DNA of 64,000 bases from an endosymbiont of Acanthamoeba sp. UWC8 (lineage in GTDB: Bacteria; Pseudomonadota; Alphaproteobacteria; Rickettsiales; Midichloriaceae). Both the position numbers and the translations under genes were made by a program. The DNA lies in the NCBI RefSeq assembly GCF_000730245.1, contig NZ_CP004403.1:310001-374000 (forward strand), in the 5' to 3' direction. Below, piece by piece: positions 17,911-27,469 of the stretch (its first letter is position 1; each line of letters begins with the position of its first letter). The notes beneath the pieces are model-generated. The model worked only from the letters and a program-made list of their open reading frames with translations. It ran no database searches and was not told the DNA's origin.

Positions 17911-18834
17911 TCAAATCAACCAAGTGACCATTGCAGGAACATACACCATACCTAAAACCGTTCCGGCCAGCACTGCCGCTGCCGCCTGCTCAGGATGGCA
18001 CTTATTAAGGGTAGCGAAAACAACCGTATTCGCAGCAGGCGGAACTATAGAGAGCAATATCATAATTTTATATATAAACTCATTGCCTTCAAATATATGC
18101 ATAACATTTTGATCTAAAGTAATTATCGATAACACAATCATTGGAGCTGCTAAAAATTTTGCCGAAAGAAAACAGGCTAAAAATTTATAATCAATTTTAT
18201 AAGCCTCAAGGTTAGCAAGCGCAAGCCCGATAATCATCATCCCTAAAACTATATAAGCCCCTCTCAAATGTTGCGCAAAATGACTTACCTCACTAGGCAA
18301 CTTAAATCCGAGATAATTTAAAGTTAACCCGAGTATAAAAGCATAAATCATAGGTAACCTCATCACCTTATGCAAAGCTTGCTTCTTGGTATAGGTTCCT
18401 CTGGTAATAATATATGCACCAACCGTATAATCGTATAAAGAAAACCCGATATTTCCAAGCATATAAATTCCAACCTGATGCTCATCGAAAAGCATCAACG
18501 CAAGCGGGAAGCCAAAATATCCGGTATTTCCCGTGCCTGCTGCAAAAGCGATTAAATTCGCTTTACCGTCTTTCCAAAGTTTACCTGCAAAATATAAATA
18601 GATAAAACAAAGAGAAATACAAAGAATGAAACAAATTAGGGGGAGAAACAAATAACAAGGTTGAATTTTAACATTTAGTGCTACGTTAAAAAATACGAAA
18701 GGTACAATAAAATAAAATAATAAGGAAGCTATAGATTGCCTATCAATCTTAAATAACCTTCCACCGAAATACCCCATTATTATATAAATATATAACGGCC
18801 AGATTTTAAGACAAAAGCTTAAAAAAATCTGCAT
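17911..18834 (-). CDS. AEC family transporter (auxin efflux carrier fold)
   Basis: Inner-membrane carrier with about ten helices in two inverted halves. The 307-residue protein has the family pattern MGYFGGRLFKID near the start, FAAGTGNTGYFGFPLALMLF near residues 93-112 (the conserved N-[ST]-G-[NY]-[FL]-G-P-like loop), and PPAANTVVFATLNKCHPEQAAAAVL near 265-289. Substrates of bacterial members include malonate, malate and other carboxylates; the substrate here cannot be told. Its end lies 9 bases before hdaA, and its start overlaps the fliX stop codon region by one base. Confidence 0.85.
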   Translation of the reverse strand: MQIFLSFCLKIWPLYIYIIMGYFGGRLFKIDRQSIASLLFYFIVPFVFFNVALNVKIQPCYLFLPLICFILCISLCFIYLYFAGKLWKDGKANLIAFAAGTGNTGYFGFPLALMLFDEHQVGIYMLGNIGFSLYDYTVGAYIITRGTYTKKQALHKVMRLPMIYAFILGLTLNYLGFKLPSEVSHFAQHLRGAYIVLGMMIIGLALANLEAYKIDYKFLACFLSAKFLAAPMIVLSIITLDQNVMHIFEGNEFIYKIMILLSIVPPAANTVVFATLNKCHPEQAAAAVLAGTVLGMVYVPAMVTWLI

Positions 18835-19250
18835 CAGTTATTACTCTCATACTTCGCAAGCTCAACATGCGCTCGAAGCTCTATTTCATCCAACAAGGCT
18901 TCCAACTTTCTATCCTCGGTTTTAACCCTTTCAAAACTCAATTTAGCTTTAATCTCTTCTAATTTATCTTTGCTGATATTACCGCTTAACAAGATATCTT
19001 TAAATTCTTTAAGTTTAGCAAGTATATCTTCGCCGCGAGCAAAGTTTTGCTGCCTGCTTATATCAGGAAGATTAGCTTCCTGTAAAAAAAATAAGCTCGA
19101 GACTGCAGAAGTATTCGCGGCTCTCGCAACTTCCTCTTTTTCATCTGCTTCTGAAGCTAAAAGTGTTGAAAACCCTGAGCTTAAGCTAACTTTTTTCTTC
19201 TTCTTAAGTTCAGAAGCTTCCTTCGGTTTATTAATTTTAAAAACTTCCAT
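18834..19250 (-). CDS. fliX: flagellar assembly regulator FliX
   Basis: FliX is an alphaproteobacterial regulator that couples early flagellar assembly to class III/IV flagellar gene transcription through FlbD. The C-terminal LLDEIELRAHVELAKYES is the family's signature. Before it lie SSLFFLQEANLPD, the RGEDILAKLKEFKDILLSGNI helix pair, and a conserved-length spacer. I choose the ATG giving MEVFKINKP (138 residues); an upstream in-frame ATG at 19298 would add 16 residues that do not resemble the family. No other flagellar gene is in the window, and the neighbours are a transporter and nuoG. Unstudied in Rickettsiales as far as I know. Confidence 0.72.
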   Translation of the reverse strand: MEVFKINKPKEASELKKKKKVSLSSGFSTLLASEADEKEEVARAANTSAVSSLFFLQEANLPDISRQQNFARGEDILAKLKEFKDILLSGNISKDKLEEIKAKLSFERVKTEDRKLEALLDEIELRAHVELAKYESNN

Positions 19251-19352
19251 AATACTTTTATAACACAAGCTTTTATTGTTAACATTTATATAGAACATTT
19301 TAATCGCTTATGCTACAAACAAAACATTAGAATAACCAAAAATAAATGAGAT

Positions 19353-21404
19353 ATGCCTAAGCTAACTATTGACGGCAAAGAAATTGTTGTTGAGGAAGGA
19401 ACTACCGTAATTCAAGCATGCGAAACGCTGGGGATTGAGATACCGAGGTTTTGTTACCATGAAAGGCTTGCAATTGCTGGTAATTGTAGGATGTGTTTGG
19501 TTGAGATGGAAAAATCTCCAAAACCTGTTGCAAGCTGTGCACAGCCTGCACTTGAAGGTATGGTGATTAAAACTGATACTCCAATGGTTAAGAAAGCTCG
19601 TGAAGGAGTAATGGAATTCTTGCTTATCAACCACCCGCTCGATTGCCCGATTTGTGATCAAGGCGGCGAGTGTGATCTTCAAGACCAGGCATTTTTTTAC
19701 GGGAGGGGTAAAAACCGTTATACTGAAGAGAAGAGAGCAGTAAAAGATAAATATATGGGGCCTTTGGTTGCAACCCATATGACCAGATGTATTCACTGCA
19801 CACGTTGCGTTAGATTTTTGGAAGATATTGCCGGCACTCCGGAACTGGGCGCAATCGGAAGAGGTGAAGAAATGGAGGTGACCACTTATATTGAAAAATC
19901 ATTAAGTTCAGAGTTATCGGGAAATATAATCGACCTTTGCCCGGTTGGTGCATTGACTTCTAAACCTTATGCATTCAAAGCAAGGAATTGGGAACTTAAA
20001 AAAACCGAGACCATAGATGTTTTAGATGCAGTCGGTTCAAATATTAGGGCAGATAGTCGCGGCCGTGAAATAATGCGTATACTTCCGAGGATTAATGATG
20101 ATATAAATGAAGAATGGATTTCCGATAAAACCAGGTTTTCTTATGACGGATTAAAGTATCAACGCCTTGATACCCCTATGGTAAAAAAAGGAGATTTATT
20201 GGAAGCCGTTTCATGGGAAGAAGCTTTAAGCACTTTAGCAGATAAGATAACAAAATCTTCAGCTGAAAAGATCGGGGCTATCGCCGGGGACTTAACTGAT
20301 GTTGAAACCATGTTAGTTACTAAAGAGATGCTGCAAAAACTCGGCAGCGCTAATTTTGATTGCAGGCAAGACGGTAGCCAAGTTGATAACAAATATAGAT
20401 CACTTTACACATTTAATACCACAATAGCGGGGATAGAGCAAGCTGACATCTGTTTAATCATCGGCTCAAATCCAAGGCATGAAGCAGCTATTCTTAATGC
20501 ACGAATCAGAAAAGCACATCTATATAATAACTTAAAAGTCGCAGTTATCGGTGAAAAAGTTGATTTAACTTATCCTTATAGATACTTAGGAAATAATGCA
20601 TGGATATTAAAGCAAATTGCCGATGGGGATCACCCTTATTGCAGTATCCTGAATAGTGCTAAAAATCCGATGATAATCCTCGGTTCACAAGTGTTATGCA
20701 GAGATGATTTTGAAGCTACGCTTTATCAAGTTAAACGCATTGTTAATGAATATAAAGTAATAAGAGATGATTGGAACGGCTTTAATGTGTTGCAAAGAGC
20801 GGCATCTAGAGTTGGCGGACTTGATATCGGCTTCATTCCCGGCAAAAACGGCAAACCCGTTAACAGAATGGTTACTGAAAAAATGGATGTTTTATTCCTG
20901 CTGGGTGCTGATGAAATAAATTTTTCAAAACTTCATCCTGATACTTTTGTAGTTTATATCGGTCATCATGGCGATAAAGGAGCTCATAGAGCTGATATCA
21001 TTCTACCGGGTGCGACCTATACTGAAAAAGAGGCCACTTATGTTAACCTTGAAGGTAGGCCTCAGCGAACTAATTTAGTTGTTTATCCACCCAATGAAGC
21101 GAAAGAGGATCGGGTAATTATAAGCGATATTATCAGAAGCTTAAAGCTTGACCTTGATTACTCTACCGTTAAGCAGGTCAGAAATAAGATGTCGGAAGTT
21201 TCAAAAATATTTGAACAGATGAACAGAATTAAAGCATCTAAAGAGTTTCCTGAAAAAGGCGGGAAGTTTAAAGATTTCTTATCTGATAACTTTACAAATC
21301 CTTTTGAAAACTATTACATGACTGACCCGATTTCGAGAAACTCCAGGACTATGGCATTATGTACTAAAGAAATCACAGGATCTGCTGATCAAAAAGTTGC
21401 TTAA
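19353..21404 (+). CDS. nuoG: NADH-quinone oxidoreductase subunit G
   Basis: Iron-sulphur subunit of the complex I peripheral arm. The N-terminal ferredoxin-like domain carries Cys34, Cys45, Cys48 and Cys62 for a 2Fe-2S cluster. HPLDCPICDQGGECDLQ (near residues 92-108) and TRCIHCTRCVRF (near 147-158) bind 4Fe-4S clusters. The remainder is the molybdopterin-oxidoreductase-like domain, with IIGSNPRHEAAILNARIRKA near 371. The length of 683 is typical of Rickettsiales and mitochondrial 75-kDa subunits. No other core nuo gene flanks it, as is common in this order where the nuo genes are scattered. The next gene, wrbA, is also a quinone-related flavoprotein. Confidence 0.96.
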   Translation: MPKLTIDGKEIVVEEGTTVIQACETLGIEIPRFCYHERLAIAGNCRMCLVEMEKSPKPVASCAQPALEGMVIKTDTPMVKKAREGVMEFLLINHPLDCPICDQGGECDLQDQAFFYGRGKNRYTEEKRAVKDKYMGPLVATHMTRCIHCTRCVRFLEDIAGTPELGAIGRGEEMEVTTYIEKSLSSELSGNIIDLCPVGALTSKPYAFKARNWELKKTETIDVLDAVGSNIRADSRGREIMRILPRINDDINEEWISDKTRFSYDGLKYQRLDTPMVKKGDLLEAVSWEEALSTLADKITKSSAEKIGAIAGDLTDVETMLVTKEMLQKLGSANFDCRQDGSQVDNKYRSLYTFNTTIAGIEQADICLIIGSNPRHEAAILNARIRKAHLYNNLKVAVIGEKVDLTYPYRYLGNNAWILKQIADGDHPYCSILNSAKNPMIILGSQVLCRDDFEATLYQVKRIVNEYKVIRDDWNGFNVLQRAASRVGGLDIGFIPGKNGKPVNRMVTEKMDVLFLLGADEINFSKLHPDTFVVYIGHHGDKGAHRADIILPGATYTEKEATYVNLEGRPQRTNLVVYPPNEAKEDRVIISDIIRSLKLDLDYSTVKQVRNKMSEVSKIFEQMNRIKASKEFPEKGGKFKDFLSDNFTNPFENYYMTDPISRNSRTMALCTKEITGSADQKVA

Positions 21405-21544
21405 AGGTTTTTAGTTATAACTATTTTATAGCTTTAATATTTACTATCAAGAAGTAAGTTAAGGTAATAACTACATAAGCTTGTTATTATTATTAATATA
21501 TGGTTTATTAAATATAGTAAGTCTAAATAGTAAAGGTAAATATA

Positions 21545-22141
21545 ATGAGCAAAGTTTTAGTTTTATATTACAGCATGTATGGCCATGTGAAAACTTTAGC
21601 GGAATCTGTTTGCGAAGGAGCGAGATCAGTCCCGGGTACTGAAGTTGTATTAAAAAGAGTTCCTGAACTTATGTCTGCTGAGCATTTCAAGCAAGCAGGC
21701 GGAAGAGAAGATAATACTCCGATTGCCGACCCTAACGAATTAACCGATTATGATGCTATAATCTTCGGCTCACCCACCAGATTCGGCAATATGACTTCTC
21801 AAATGCGCAATTTTCTTGATCGTACAGGTGGGATTTGGGCGAAAGGAGGGCTGGTAGGAAAATTAGGCAGCGTATTTACTTCAACAGGCACAGGCGGCGG
21901 TAATGAGACCACTATTACTTCCTTCCACAGCACGTTATTGCACCACGGTATGATAATTGTAGGATTACCCTACAGCTGCCCTGACCTTGTAGATATGGAA
22001 CATAAAATCGGCGGCAGCCCTTATGGCGCTTCTACTCTTGCAGGCCATGACGGTTCTCGCACTCCCCATCAAAAAGAACTCAATATGGCTAAGTTTCAAG
22101 GCAAACATGTAGCGGAAATTACGGCAAAACTGACTAAGTAG
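21545..22141 (+). CDS. wrbA: NAD(P)H:quinone oxidoreductase WrbA
   Basis: Flavodoxin-like enzyme that reduces quinones by two electrons, protecting against semiquinone stress. The 198-residue protein starts [20 protein letters not shown] (FMN phosphate loop). It has [19 protein letters not shown] near residue 74, [11 protein letters not shown] near 114, and [12 protein letters not shown] near 155, all diagnostic of the WrbA subgroup. AAAGG upstream of the ATG is the ribosome site. It sits 140 bases after nuoG on the same strand. Confidence 0.95.
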   Translation: MSKVLVLYYSMYGHVKTLAESVCEGARSVPGTEVVLKRVPELMSAEHFKQAGGREDNTPIADPNELTDYDAIIFGSPTRFGNMTSQMRNFLDRTGGIWAKGGLVGKLGSVFTSTGTGGGNETTITSFHSTLLHHGMIIVGLPYSCPDLVDMEHKIGGSPYGASTLAGHDGSRTPHQKELNMAKFQGKHVAEITAKLTK

Positions 22142-22173
22142 CGTAAATATAAAATAAGCTTTTAAGATTATAT

Positions 22174-22193
22174 GGAGCACATTAGCTCCTTTC
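22174..22193 (+). terminator. possible terminator after wrbA
   Basis: GGAGC, a six-base loop and GCTCC followed by TTTCTT, 33 bases past the wrbA stop. The five-pair stem is short and the T-run is interrupted, so this is a weak candidate. Confidence 0.35.
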
Positions 22194-22298
22194 TTAAACT
22201 TTATTAAGATTTAGTTAGACCTGCTAATAGCTTAGCTCTCATGCTTTTTTAATAAGAAGGCAACAACATAAAATATATCTTCATTAATTTACTAACCC

Positions 22299-23483
22299 TT
22301 ATCTATCTAAATTAAAAAGCTTAGTTTTTATAAGCAGCATTATACTAGTCAGAGAAACGGTTAAACTAATAGCCATGATAAAAGCAGTGCTCTTAAAACT
22401 ACCTTGATGAAAATAACCAGCAACCTCTAAGCCTATCGCAGTAAGAATAAGTCTTGCTGAAAGTATGATTGCTGCAATTTTTCCCTTAGATTCTTTAATT
22501 ATTCCAAGCGCCTCATAATATAATATATTAATCGGCAAAACTACACCCATCGAAAGCAGCACAAGAGCACTAGTTATAGCAATAGGGTTCTTACTTTCAG
22601 TAACTCCTAAAAACAAGATTAATACCGCACTGGATGCACACAAAAATACACCCGCTAAAAATAACTGCTTTCTACTGATTATTTTTAAAACATAACTACT
22701 GGATATACTAACCGTAGAAAAAGCTACCGCCATAGCTCCTTGATAGAAACCGAATTTTTCTAAACTCATTTTAAAATCCGCCATATAAAGTATCGGAGAT
22801 ATACCTATAAAAATCCAATAAGGGCAGGAAAGAAAACAAAATGAAACGGTAAAAGCAATCACCTTTCCGGAACGCAAAACCGGCAAATAGGAAACAAATA
22901 ATTCAAGGTTCCCGCTTTTTAATTCTCTATCATGCTGCTCCTTAATAAATAAACAAAGCATTATAAGGCATATTATTCCGAAAATTAATAGAACGATAAA
23001 GTTGCCTTTCCAACTATAATACAGATTAACATAGCTGCCAAGAATAGGTGCAAATGCCATAGCTAAGGTCACAACTCCGTTTAAAATTGAAATAACATTT
23101 AGTTGATCTTTTCTTCCATATATATCGGAAACTATGACATAAGTCAGAATTGCCGGAGCAGCTACCCCTGCTCCTTGTAGAAACCTACCCAAGATAATAA
23201 TATAAAATTGTTCGGCAATAACACATAATATGCTGCCTAAAATAAAAACAACCAGCCCCCAAATCATCACGATTTTCCTACCGTAACGATCTCCGAGAGA
23301 ACCTACCACCAGTGAACTAATGCAATATGCAATAAGATTAGCACTTAGAGTCAGCTCAACCATAAACGGCGTAAGCTGAAACTGTTTGCTGATTTGAGGA
23401 AAGCTCGGCACGAACAGATCAACTTCCGCCCCTGCTAAAATACACAAAAGTATGATAGTTAAAAAGCCGGAAGAAACTTTCAT
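22299..23483 (-). CDS. MFS transporter, Bcr/CflA drug-efflux type
   Basis: Twelve-helix major facilitator. Near the start, AEVDLFVPSFPQISKQFQLTP is the typical first-loop segment of the Bcr/CflA subfamily, followed by LVVGSLGDRYGRKIVMIWGL, the MFS motif A. Rickettsiales have several such carriers, some acting on host metabolites, so drug efflux is only one possibility. I use the ATG giving MKVSSGFL (394 residues), four bases after the gltX stop, because GGAGAAGG lies well placed upstream inside gltX. A longer start at 23507 would overlap gltX. Confidence 0.82.
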   Translation of the reverse strand: MKVSSGFLTIILLCILAGAEVDLFVPSFPQISKQFQLTPFMVELTLSANLIAYCISSLVVGSLGDRYGRKIVMIWGLVVFILGSILCVIAEQFYIIILGRFLQGAGVAAPAILTYVIVSDIYGRKDQLNVISILNGVVTLAMAFAPILGSYVNLYYSWKGNFIVLLIFGIICLIMLCLFIKEQHDRELKSGNLELFVSYLPVLRSGKVIAFTVSFCFLSCPYWIFIGISPILYMADFKMSLEKFGFYQGAMAVAFSTVSISSSYVLKIISRKQLFLAGVFLCASSAVLILFLGVTESKNPIAITSALVLLSMGVVLPINILYYEALGIIKESKGKIAAIILSARLILTAIGLEVAGYFHQGSFKSTAFIMAISLTVSLTSIMLLIKTKLFNLDR

Positions 23484-23487
23484 AAAT

Positions 23488-24825
23488 TTAAGCCTTCTCC
23501 CCACCAAGCCTAGCTATAATCTTATCTCTACCGATTAAAGGTAATATGTATTTCAGCTCAGGGCCATGCTCCATTCCGGTGATTGCTTTTCTAAGCGGCA
23601 TAAATAAATTCTTACCGCTTTTTCCGGTTTTTTCTTTAATTTTAGAAATCCATTCATCCCAAGTATTTATAGTAACTTCCTCTTCAGGCAAAAGCTCAGC
23701 TGCTGATGCGGTAAAATCTTTATCATCAATAGTAGGCGTTATATCTTCTCTACAAATTTTACTCCACAGCTCAACTTCTTTTATAGTATTTATATTGGGC
23801 TTTACTGCTTCCCAGAAACTTTCATCAACTTCACCGATATTTAGTCCATTTAGCCTTTCCTTAACTTCGGAATATTTTAAGTTATGAACCAGCTTGGTAT
23901 TTAATCTCTCCAGTTCTGAAATATCATAGTTTACCGGGGATTTACTAAACTTTTTAATTGAAAAGTCTTTAATTAATTCTTCTAATGAGCTTTTAATCTC
24001 AATCGGATCAGAAGTTCCGATTTTAGCTAAAAAACTATTAATAGCCATAGGTTCAATGCCGCTTTCCCTCAAAGATCTGATATCAAATCCTCCTATTCTT
24101 TTAGAAATTTCACCTGATTTTGAATTAAGCAATGAAAGATGGGCAAAATTTGGCGGGGTAGATCCCAGAGCTTTAAATATTTGGATATGTATCGCACTAT
24201 TGGTGACATGGTCTTCACCTCTTATGATATCAGTGATACCAAATTCAATATCATCCCAAACAGTCGCAATAGTATAAGTCATGGAGCCGTCAGCTCTAAT
24301 TAGCACCGGGTCACTTATATTAGCGGCTTTAAAATGCAAATTCCCTCTTACTCCGTCATCCCAAACAATATCTTCCTTATCAATTAAAAACCTCCAATGC
24401 GGCTTAATCCCCTGCTCTTCAAGCTCCCTTTTCTTTTCATCGGAAAGCTTTAAAGAAGCTCTGTCATAGATAGGAGGAAGATTACGGTTAAGCATAATCT
24501 TTTTTTTCATCTCCAGCTCTTCTTTAGTCTCATAGCATGGGTAAAGCCTGCCTTCTTTTATCAGTCTTTCTTTAACCGCTTCATATTTCTCTACCCTATT
24601 TGATTGAAACTCTATCCTATCCCAATCTAAACCGAGCCATTTTAAATCTTCTTTTATAGCCTCTGTGTACTCATCTTTCGAACGCTCAACATCAGTATCA
24701 TCTATTCTTAAAATAAACTTTCCACCCATACTTCGGGCAAAAAGCCATGATACAATTGCGGTTCTTACATTACCGACATGCAAATATCCGGTTGGGCTTG
24801 GGGCAAATCTTGTTATAACACTCAT
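23488..24825 (-). CDS. gltX: glutamate--tRNA ligase
   Basis: Class I aminoacyl-tRNA synthetase. The 445-residue protein has RFAPSPTGYLHVGNVRTAIV (a HIGH-motif variant, HVGN at 16-19), then FILRIDDTD near 37 and IRGEDHVTNS near 202. The KMSKS counterpart is SGEISKRIGG near 245. The length is short-to-normal for bacterial GltX. Rickettsiales commonly carry two gltX copies, one serving tRNA-Gln before amidation; which one this is cannot be decided from here. It is followed directly by the MFS gene. Confidence 0.93.
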   Translation of the reverse strand: MSVITRFAPSPTGYLHVGNVRTAIVSWLFARSMGGKFILRIDDTDVERSKDEYTEAIKEDLKWLGLDWDRIEFQSNRVEKYEAVKERLIKEGRLYPCYETKEELEMKKKIMLNRNLPPIYDRASLKLSDEKKRELEEQGIKPHWRFLIDKEDIVWDDGVRGNLHFKAANISDPVLIRADGSMTYTIATVWDDIEFGITDIIRGEDHVTNSAIHIQIFKALGSTPPNFAHLSLLNSKSGEISKRIGGFDIRSLRESGIEPMAINSFLAKIGTSDPIEIKSSLEELIKDFSIKKFSKSPVNYDISELERLNTKLVHNLKYSEVKERLNGLNIGEVDESFWEAVKPNINTIKEVELWSKICREDITPTIDDKDFTASAAELLPEEEVTINTWDEWISKIKEKTGKSGKNLFMPLRKAITGMEHGPELKYILPLIGRDKIIARLGGEKA

Positions 24826-24888
24826 ATAATCAACTTATTGTTTAGTTCTAAAACATGTTCGCTAGTATTTTCTTTATACCGATTCAAA

Positions 24889-25170
24889 TCAAGTAGTTTT
24901 TTCGCTTTTTAGTAGATTGTTATCTATTAAAACACTGTTTTCACCATCTCTACTATGGTATATTTTTATAATATCGCTTAAAGAAGCTTTACTTAAAGCC
25001 TCTTCAACTGATGCGGCTTCTATAACTTCTGTTTTATTATCTTTATTAAATAAAATATATTTATTTTTATCATCACTTAAATTAAACATTTTTTCGGTTA
25101 AAGTATTATCAAAACCTTCCGGCTTGACTTCAGTATTTTCCCACAGTTTTTCAAAACTTTTATTTTCCAT
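24889..25170 (-). CDS. small hypothetical protein, 93 residues
   Basis: No family recognised. A small acidic, soluble protein with a likely alpha/beta fold (EVIEAASVEEALSKASLSDI). I start at the ATG giving MENKSFEKL because AAGGTG is six bases ahead of it; a GTG nine bases further up is possible. It lies between gltX and prmC on the same strand. Part of it resembles a short helical repeat, but nothing more can be said. Confidence 0.5.
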   Translation of the reverse strand: MENKSFEKLWENTEVKPEGFDNTLTEKMFNLSDDKNKYILFNKDNKTEVIEAASVEEALSKASLSDIIKIYHSRDGENSVLIDNNLLKSEKTT

Positions 25171-25258
25171 ACTTAACACCTTATTATTATATTAATTTAA
25201 GTATATAAGGAAAATTTAATTCCGGGAATATTTCAGTTGTTGTATAAGATATCAAAAC

Positions 25259-26110
25259 TTAAGAAATAACTACGCATCTTTCAATACCGGCTAAATCTTT
25301 AGCAATATTTTCAACTCTGTAACCTTGTGATTCAAAAATTTCCTTTACACCTAAAGCTTGACCTATTCCTATTTCAAAAAAAGCCTTACCGCTTTGCTTA
25401 AGATAATCCCTCATCTCATCGGCTATTATTTTATAGCATGTATAACCGTCTGCAAAATCAGTTAGCGCAATTTGCGGCTCAAAATCCTTTACCTCATTAG
25501 CAAGTTCCCTCAATTCATTTATCGAAATATAAGGAGGATTGCATACAATAATATCATATGTGCGTCTAGGCACCTCGCTAAACCAGTCGCTCTTTATAAA
25601 AGCAATCCTATTATCAACTATATTTTTTACTGCATTTTGCTTAGCAATTTTAAGAGCAGCAGGAGATATATCAACCGCAGTTATTCTTGCATTTGAAAAT
25701 ATAGCTGCAAGAGTAACGCTTAAGCACCCACTTCCTGTGCCAAGATCTAAAATATTAAGCTCAGCTTCTTTATCGGAAAAATATTTAATCACTTGTTCAA
25801 TAATGGTTTCCGTATCATTCCTTGGAGTCAGTACCGAAGAATCAACTATAAATTCATAATCCCAAAATTCTTTTTTACCTAATATTTGTGATATAGGTTC
25901 ATTTTGTATTCTTCTTTCTATTAAGTTGAAAAATTCTTTTTCTATATTTTCATCAACCTCACTATCCGATAGTGCAAATAATCTTTCCCTACTGCTTTGG
26001 CATACCAGCTTAGATAATAACAACTCTGCCTCTAAAGCAAATACCTCAATCCCATGATCACGCAAAATCACTTTACCTCTTTTTAATATCTCAAAAATTT
26101 TATACTTCAC
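25259..26110 (-). CDS. prmC: peptide chain release factor glutamine methyltransferase
   Basis: Methylates the GGQ glutamine of release factors RF1 and RF2. The 283-residue protein has the N-terminal helical domain, TPRNDTE (95-101), a SAM loop LDLGTGSGCLSV (121-132), VDIS near 147, and the catalytic NPPY at 191-194. This is a normal full-length PrmC. Its start overlaps the stop of the 5-formyl-THF cyclo-ligase gene by four bases (ATGA), so they are translationally coupled. Confidence 0.94.
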   Translation of the reverse strand: MKYKIFEILKRGKVILRDHGIEVFALEAELLLSKLVCQSSRERLFALSDSEVDENIEKEFFNLIERRIQNEPISQILGKKEFWDYEFIVDSSVLTPRNDTETIIEQVIKYFSDKEAELNILDLGTGSGCLSVTLAAIFSNARITAVDISPAALKIAKQNAVKNIVDNRIAFIKSDWFSEVPRRTYDIIVCNPPYISINELRELANEVKDFEPQIALTDFADGYTCYKIIADEMRDYLKQSGKAFFEIGIGQALGVKEIFESQGYRVENIAKDLAGIERCVVIS

Positions 26111-26652
26111 TTTTTAATTATCTCTTTTTCTGTTACTATATAATCAAGCTTTTGATCATGGTCTTCAAGAGGAATGTTTTTCACTTCTTGGAAAGAATAC
26201 CCTATTCCTACCCTTATAGCATTAGGATATTCTATAAATGTTCTATCATAATAACCACCTCCGTATCCAATTCTGTTCATACTTCTGTCAAATCCGAGTA
26301 ACGGCGTTATTATTATATCCGGTGTAAGTTCCTCACCCGCTGCTTTTGGCTCAAATATTCCATAATCATTTCTTTCAAGCGGGTCATCGTTCATCCATTT
26401 TATAAACTTTAAGTAGCTGTTTTTTTGTATTATTCTCGGTAACGCTACTTTATAACCCGTACTCATAGCTTTAATTAATATTGGCAATATATTAACTTCA
26501 TCCGATTTAGGATGGAAGCCGGCAATTGTTTTTATATTAAAACCTTCTATTAAGCTAAAGAGATTATTTTTAAAACGAATAAAATCATATTCGATATATT
26601 CAAGCTTTATTTTCTTCAGTTGTTTAAGCTCTATTCTTAATTTATTTTTCAT
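26107..26652 (-). CDS. 5-formyltetrahydrofolate cyclo-ligase
   Basis: Converts 5-formyl-THF to 5,10-methenyl-THF using ATP, returning the storage form to the active folate pool. The 181-residue product has an N-terminal basic helix, FHPKSDEVNI near residue 47, and the family signature RIGYGGGYYDRTF (128-139, the ATP/folate loop), then VGIGYSFQEV. In many proteobacteria this gene follows zapA and 6S RNA; here those are 12 kb away, and this gene is coupled to prmC instead. Confidence 0.92.
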   Translation of the reverse strand: MKNKLRIELKQLKKIKLEYIEYDFIRFKNNLFSLIEGFNIKTIAGFHPKSDEVNILPILIKAMSTGYKVALPRIIQKNSYLKFIKWMNDDPLERNDYGIFEPKAAGEELTPDIIITPLLGFDRSMNRIGYGGGYYDRTFIEYPNAIRVGIGYSFQEVKNIPLEDHDQKLDYIVTEKEIIKK

Positions 26653-26731
26653 TCACTTCTAATTAAACTTTTATATTAATATATATATGATAGTATGAAA
26701 CATAGATAATTTTTAGTTATATCGCGAAACA

Positions 26732-27463
26732 ATGAGAGTGCTTTTAATTGAGGACGACCACGACACTGCCAAAATAATAGAACTTGCTTTAGCGGCAGAG
26801 GGCATTGTGTGCGATATTACCGACCTAGGTGACGACGGAAAAGACGCAAGTAAGTATAATGAATATGATTTAGTCATCTTAGATCTTATGTTACCTGATA
26901 TGAGTGGCTATGATGTACTTAAAAGTATACGCGATTATAATCTAAATGTACCGGTTTTAATTTTATCAGGCTTAGGTGATTCAGAAGAAAAAGTTAAAGG
27001 ATTAGTTTGCGGTGCTGATGATTACCTTACTAAGCCGTTTGATAAACGCGAACTTATTGCTCGCTTAAAAGCTATCATAAGAAGGTCTAAGGGGCATGCG
27101 AAATCGGTTATAAAAATAGATAATTTAGTAATCAATTTAAATACTCATACTACAACAATTGATAACAAACCTGTTCATTTAACCAGCAAAGAACAAAGTG
27201 TTTTAGAGCTAATGGCTTTAAAAAAAGGTGCGGTAATTTCGAAAGAAAACTTTTTAAGCCATTTATATAACGGCATGGATGAGCCGGAACTAAAGATCAT
27301 AGATGTATTCGTGTGTAAAATGCGTAAAAAATTATATGATATATCAGGCGGTATAAATTATATAGAAACTATCTGGGGACGAGGATATGCATTGAAAGAT
27401 CCTGATGAAATACCGGAAAGCCAAAGAATAATCGGAGACGGGCGCCTATTTAATGCAGTGTAA
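26732..27463 (+). CDS. ctrA: cell cycle response regulator CtrA
   Basis: Alphaproteobacterial master regulator of the OmpR class. The receiver domain (residues 1-120) has the acidic pair EDD (7-9), phosphoacceptor Asp51 in VILDLMLPDMSGYDV and Lys in YLTKPFDKREL. The winged-helix domain carries HLTSKEQSVLELMALKKG and PELKIIDVFVCKMRKKL, the CtrA recognition-helix segment that is nearly invariant across alphaproteobacteria. It is 243 residues, slightly longer than the Caulobacter protein at the C-terminus. It probably controls division and, where present, flagellar genes; fliX and zapA are in the same window. Confidence 0.93.
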   Translation: MRVLLIEDDHDTAKIIELALAAEGIVCDITDLGDDGKDASKYNEYDLVILDLMLPDMSGYDVLKSIRDYNLNVPVLILSGLGDSEEKVKGLVCGADDYLTKPFDKRELIARLKAIIRRSKGHAKSVIKIDNLVINLNTHTTTIDNKPVHLTSKEQSVLELMALKKGAVISKENFLSHLYNGMDEPELKIIDVFVCKMRKKLYDISGGINYIETIWGRGYALKDPDEIPESQRIIGDGRLFNAV

Positions 27464-27469
27464 TTATAA

